Below are positions 7,292 through 8,250 of a stretch of DNA of 8,250 bases, in pieces. The notes under the pieces were generated by a model. The model saw nothing but the letters and a program-made list of their open reading frames with translations. It made no database searches and was not told where the DNA came from. The stretch is from Nitrospirota bacterium (GTDB lineage Bacteria; Nitrospirota; Thermodesulfovibrionia; Thermodesulfovibrionales; JdFR-88): positions 1 to 8,250 of the forward strand of contig JAKAEG010000138.1 of NCBI GenBank assembly GCA_021819985.1, written 5' to 3'. The number at the start of each line of letters is the position of its first letter. The stretch's first letter is position 1. The translations under genes were made by a program, and so were the position numbers.

Positions 7292-7320
7292 ACTATAATT
7301 TGGCCGGAGTGCCATGTTTA
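7292..7320 (-). promoter_or_regulatory. Candidate sigma-70 promoter for the holB operon
   Basis: On the minus strand TAAACA (7315-7320, 4 of 6) and TATAGT (7292-7297, 5 of 6) are spaced by 17 bp. Transcription would start near 7285, about 70 nt before the holB ATG. It is the best promoter-like pair in the upstream gap. Evidence is motif and position only. Confidence 0.4.
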
Positions 7321-7347
7321 TGCTGATTTGATCAAAAATAGAAAATT

Positions 7348-7373
7348 AAGGAGGTTTTCACTATTAAAGGAGG
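7348..7373 (+). other. Two orphan Shine-Dalgarno-like motifs
   Basis: AAGGAGG (7348-7354) and AAAGGAGG (7367-7373) lie 19 bp apart within a near-duplicated AT-rich context (ttaaggaggtttt and ttaaaggaggattttt). No start codon with a meaningful frame follows either. They may mark the remains of a lost plus-strand gene or a short tandem duplication. Confidence 0.35.
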
Positions 7374-7389
7374 ATTTTTACCCTGCGTT

Positions 7390-7400
7390 GCGGGAATGAC
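7390..7400. repeat. Half-element gcgggaatgac, copy A
   Basis: This 11-bp motif recurs at 7533-7543, and both copies are preceded by cctgcg. It resembles the right arm of the common palindromic family of the form gtcattcccgc...gcgggaatgac, and the cgggcatgac arm of the 40-bp element here. No left arm is present, so it is probably a decayed copy. Confidence 0.5.
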
Positions 7401-7445
7401 ATAACAGCTTTCAAGTAAGGTTTAGAAACATAAGCATCCCAAAGT

Positions 7446-7485
7446 CGTCATGCCCGAGTGTCTTAATCGGGCATCCATTTTGACG
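7446..7485. repeat. 40-bp REP-like hairpin element, copy 2 (inverted)
   Basis: The reverse complement of the element at 8-47, with 38 of 40 positions identical. It keeps the full stem (7450-7457 with 7467-7474), the 9-nt loop and the outer arms cgtc/gacg. It lies 141 nt downstream of the DUF3243 gene stop and upstream of the holB promoter. On the plus strand the hairpin is followed by ccatttt, the gacg arm and a five-T run, so weak terminator activity on that strand is conceivable. Confidence 0.85.
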
Positions 7486-7532
7486 TTTTTGTAAATTGGC
7501 CAGTCTTTATCAAGATAAAATCGGGCGCCTGC

Positions 7533-7543
7533 GCGGGAATGAC
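7533..7543. repeat. Half-element gcgggaatgac, copy B
   Basis: The second copy of the motif at 7390-7400, in the same orientation and again following cctgcg. The left arm of a palindrome is missing. It supports the view that this gap has collected several related small repeats. Confidence 0.5.
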
Positions 7544-7625
7544 GGCCCCAAAACATTCGTGAGCTAAATGTAAAGAACTGTTAGAGACAGGACACCAGTA
7601 ATAAGAAGGGGAACGCCTTTGCTTT

Positions 7626-7916
7626 TTATTTTACGATCTTGAAGAGCACGGACGCGATCACCTTTCGTTCTTCCGGCGACGCTACGTCCCACATCTGCTT
7701 CAGCAATTCGTCTTCATTGGATGCTGGTTTTACTCGCTTGTTCAGAAAATCCCCGACTATCGCCGCCACTTCCTGTATCTCGTTGTCTGAAAGCCCAAGT
7801 GTGCGGGCAAGTTGTATGCCTTCACGAAGACTGCTTCTCCAGTCCTTCCAGCCTTTAATGAAATTCAGCTTCTCAATGTACTTCGCTACTATGGACTCTT
7901 CCACTCTGGCGCTCAT
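7626..7916 (-). CDS. DUF3243 family small protein (YmfJ-like)
   Basis: A 96-residue, highly charged, soluble-looking protein with no signal peptide or membrane segment. Residues about 30-96 follow the pattern I recall for DUF3243/Bacillus YmfJ: ARTLGLSDNEIQEVAAIVGD, then a basic-acidic turn with NEDELLKQMWDVA and a final EERKVIASVLFKIVK helix. It is probably all-helical. The N-terminal 25 residues (with KGWKDWRSSL at 21-30) extend beyond or diverge from the short Bacillus form. The family's biochemical role is not established to my knowledge, so none is proposed. The start is secured by AAGGAGG six nt upstream. It is transcribed alone, separated from holB by 412 bp of repeat-rich DNA, and may use the TTGACA promoter at about 8045. 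The family call is from memory of the sequence pattern. Confidence 0.75.
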   Translation of the reverse strand: MSARVEESIVAKYIEKLNFIKGWKDWRSSLREGIQLARTLGLSDNEIQEVAAIVGDFLNKRVKPASNEDELLKQMWDVASPEERKVIASVLFKIVK

Positions 7917-7922
7917 ACTGGT

Positions 7923-7929
7923 CCTCCTT
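7923..7929 (-). promoter_or_regulatory. Consensus ribosome binding site of the DUF3243 gene
   Basis: AAGGAGG lies 6 nt before the ATG at 7916, the best Shine-Dalgarno site in the window attached to a gene. It settles the start codon and suggests efficient translation. Confidence 0.9.
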
Positions 7930-7960
7930 ATTTGAAGCGCTCCCCTTCTATTACATCCTG

Positions 7961-7974
7961 CAAAAAGCTTTTTG
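7961..7974. repeat. Perfect 14-bp palindrome in the DUF3243 gene leader
   Basis: caaaaagctttttg is fully self-complementary and lies about 45 nt upstream of the DUF3243 ATG, inside the presumed 5' untranslated region. It could be a regulator site or just AT-rich symmetry. It has no loop, so it is a poor RNA hairpin. Confidence 0.35.
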
Positions 7975-8017
7975 TTTTATTTTTTCTCTTCTTGAAAAAA
8001 ACTGCTTGATGATTTAA

Positions 8018-8045
8018 AGCTTATGGAAAAAAATATATATGTCAA
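8018..8045 (-). promoter_or_regulatory. Candidate promoter for the DUF3243 gene
   Basis: A perfect TTGACA -35 box (8040-8045, minus strand) is followed after 16 bp by TAAGCT (8018-8023), a poor -10 match (3 of 6). The intervening DNA is a TATATAT and T-rich run. Transcription would start near 8010 and give a leader of roughly 95 nt. Confidence 0.4.
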
Positions 8046-8078
8046 CTTAGGGGAATAGGTGCAAATAATGGATTGAGG

Positions 8079-8106
8079 TTGACAATCAGGCCTGCAGTGA
8101 TAAGTT
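8079..8106 (+). promoter_or_regulatory. Candidate divergent promoter towards the right edge
   Basis: A perfect TTGACA (8079-8084) is followed after 16 bp by TAAGTT (8101-8106, 3 of 6). It mirrors the minus-strand promoter candidate: gttgaca here and tgtcaac at 8040-8046 form a 7-bp inverted repeat. It could drive the possible gene starting at 8221. Confidence 0.3.
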
Positions 8107-8220
8107 TTATTTAAGAACACGTTCGTAGTACTACTGTGTCATAAATATTCATATGTATTCGCCTATCTCCTGAATTCCCGGTGACAGCAGGGACAGCGGA
8201 ATAAAAGTTCCGAAAGGGCG

Positions 8221-8250
8221 ATGGTGAGACGGCGGCGGATTGTCGTCAGG
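8221..8250 (+). CDS. Possible 5' end of a REP-associated tyrosine transposase (cut by window edge)
   Basis: Ten codons from an ATG at 8221 to the window end read MVRRRRIVVR. The Arg-rich opening followed by I-V-V resembles the start of many REP-associated tyrosine transposases (Y1_Tnp/RAYT), which often begin with a pattern like M-x-R-x-x-R-I-V-x-P-G and mobilise small palindromic repeats. A purine run (gaaaggg) precedes the ATG and a small hairpin lies just upstream. Ten residues are far too few for a firm call, and the frame may be meaningless. The palindromic repeats elsewhere in the window are the main reason to take it seriously. Confidence 0.28.
   Translation, partial: MVRRRRIVVR

Larger units (their letters stand above)
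7214..7625. other. 412-bp intergenic region with repeats
   Basis: No convincing gene lies between the DUF3243 gene and holB. From right to left the region holds a half-element at 7533-7543, the inverted 40-bp hairpin element at 7446-7485, another half-element at 7390-7400, two orphan Shine-Dalgarno-like motifs on the plus strand (7348-7373) and the candidate holB promoter. It looks like a landing or decay zone for small palindromic repeats. Confidence 0.7.
7930..8220. other. AT-rich intergenic region with outward-facing promoter motifs
   Basis: No gene is supported here. It contains a 14-bp palindrome in the DUF3243 leader, a back-to-back pair of TTGACA boxes, a 10-bp palindrome gtagtactac (8125-8134) and a small hairpin cggaa/ttccg (8197-8212) just before the possible gene at 8221. 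The stretch 7975-8040 is strongly A/T-biased. Confidence 0.6.

Noticed and set aside
7300..7316. TGGCAC on the minus strand upstream of holB as a sigma-54 -24 box
   Set aside because: The expected GC at the -12 position is missing (CCAA in place of TTGC), and holB is a housekeeping gene. The sigma-70-like pair overlapping it fits better.
7214..7625. CRISPR array or riboswitch in the large gap
   Set aside because: The repeats are few, unevenly spaced and in mixed orientation with no regular spacers, and no conserved riboswitch core was recognised.
8118..8160. Minus-strand 13-codon frame starting MNIYDTVVLR and the open frame entering from the right edge that ends in an ATGA overlap with it
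   Set aside because: Both are short and low in complexity, with no recognisable motif. The purine-rich AGGAG is too far from the ATG.
1..8250. tRNA, rRNA or defence-system genes
   Set aside because: No cloverleaf, rRNA core or defence-type domain was recognised. The coding content is replication, RNA processing, translation and central carbon metabolism.

Overview
All five confidently called genes lie on the minus strand, so the window reads right to left. The order is a DUF3243-type small protein (7916 to 7626), holB (DNA polymerase III delta prime, 7213 to 6218), ricT/yaaT-like PSP1 protein (6184 to 5030), metG (methionyl-tRNA synthetase, 5003 to 3042) and ppdK (pyruvate, phosphate dikinase, 2923 to 119). 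A few plus-strand codons at the right edge (8221-8250) may be the start of a further gene.

The organism is a bacterium of roughly balanced base composition. The holB-ricT-metG order resembles the holB-yaaT region of Bacillus and is also familiar from deep-branching Gram-negatives. The DUF3243 protein resembles Firmicutes YmfJ. The intergenic hairpin repeats with 'cgggcatgac' and 'cgggaatgac' cores resemble those scattered through Nitrospirota and Desulfobacterota-like genomes. I lean towards such a lineage, but the assignment is weak and rests on memory, not a search.

The core is a housekeeping cluster. holB, ricT and metG are separated by 33 and 26 nt and probably form one transcript serving replication (clamp loader), mRNA maturation (RicT/Y-complex) and translation (Met-tRNA). 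ppdK follows after 118 nt with its own strong ribosome binding site and a candidate sigma-70 promoter. No convincing terminator separates it from metG, so read-through is possible. The DUF3243 gene is separate, with a strong ribosome binding site and a perfect TTGACA -35 box upstream.

The spaces between genes are the most interesting part. A 40-bp hairpin element occurs twice, in opposite orientation (8-47 and 7446-7485, 38 of 40 positions identical), flanking the four-gene block. Half-copies of related elements lie nearby. The possible gene at the right edge begins with an Arg-rich N-terminus like that of REP-associated tyrosine transposases, which would fit such repeats, but only ten codons are visible. 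Separately, holB, ricT and metG all lack a good Shine-Dalgarno sequence, and each start is overlapped by the end of a tiny upstream ORF. At ricT and metG these are both nine codons long, begin 0-7 nt after the previous stop and end in a TGA overlapping the next start codon. This suggests termination-reinitiation coupling. I saw no clear new defence or metabolic system; most of the window is conserved housekeeping DNA.
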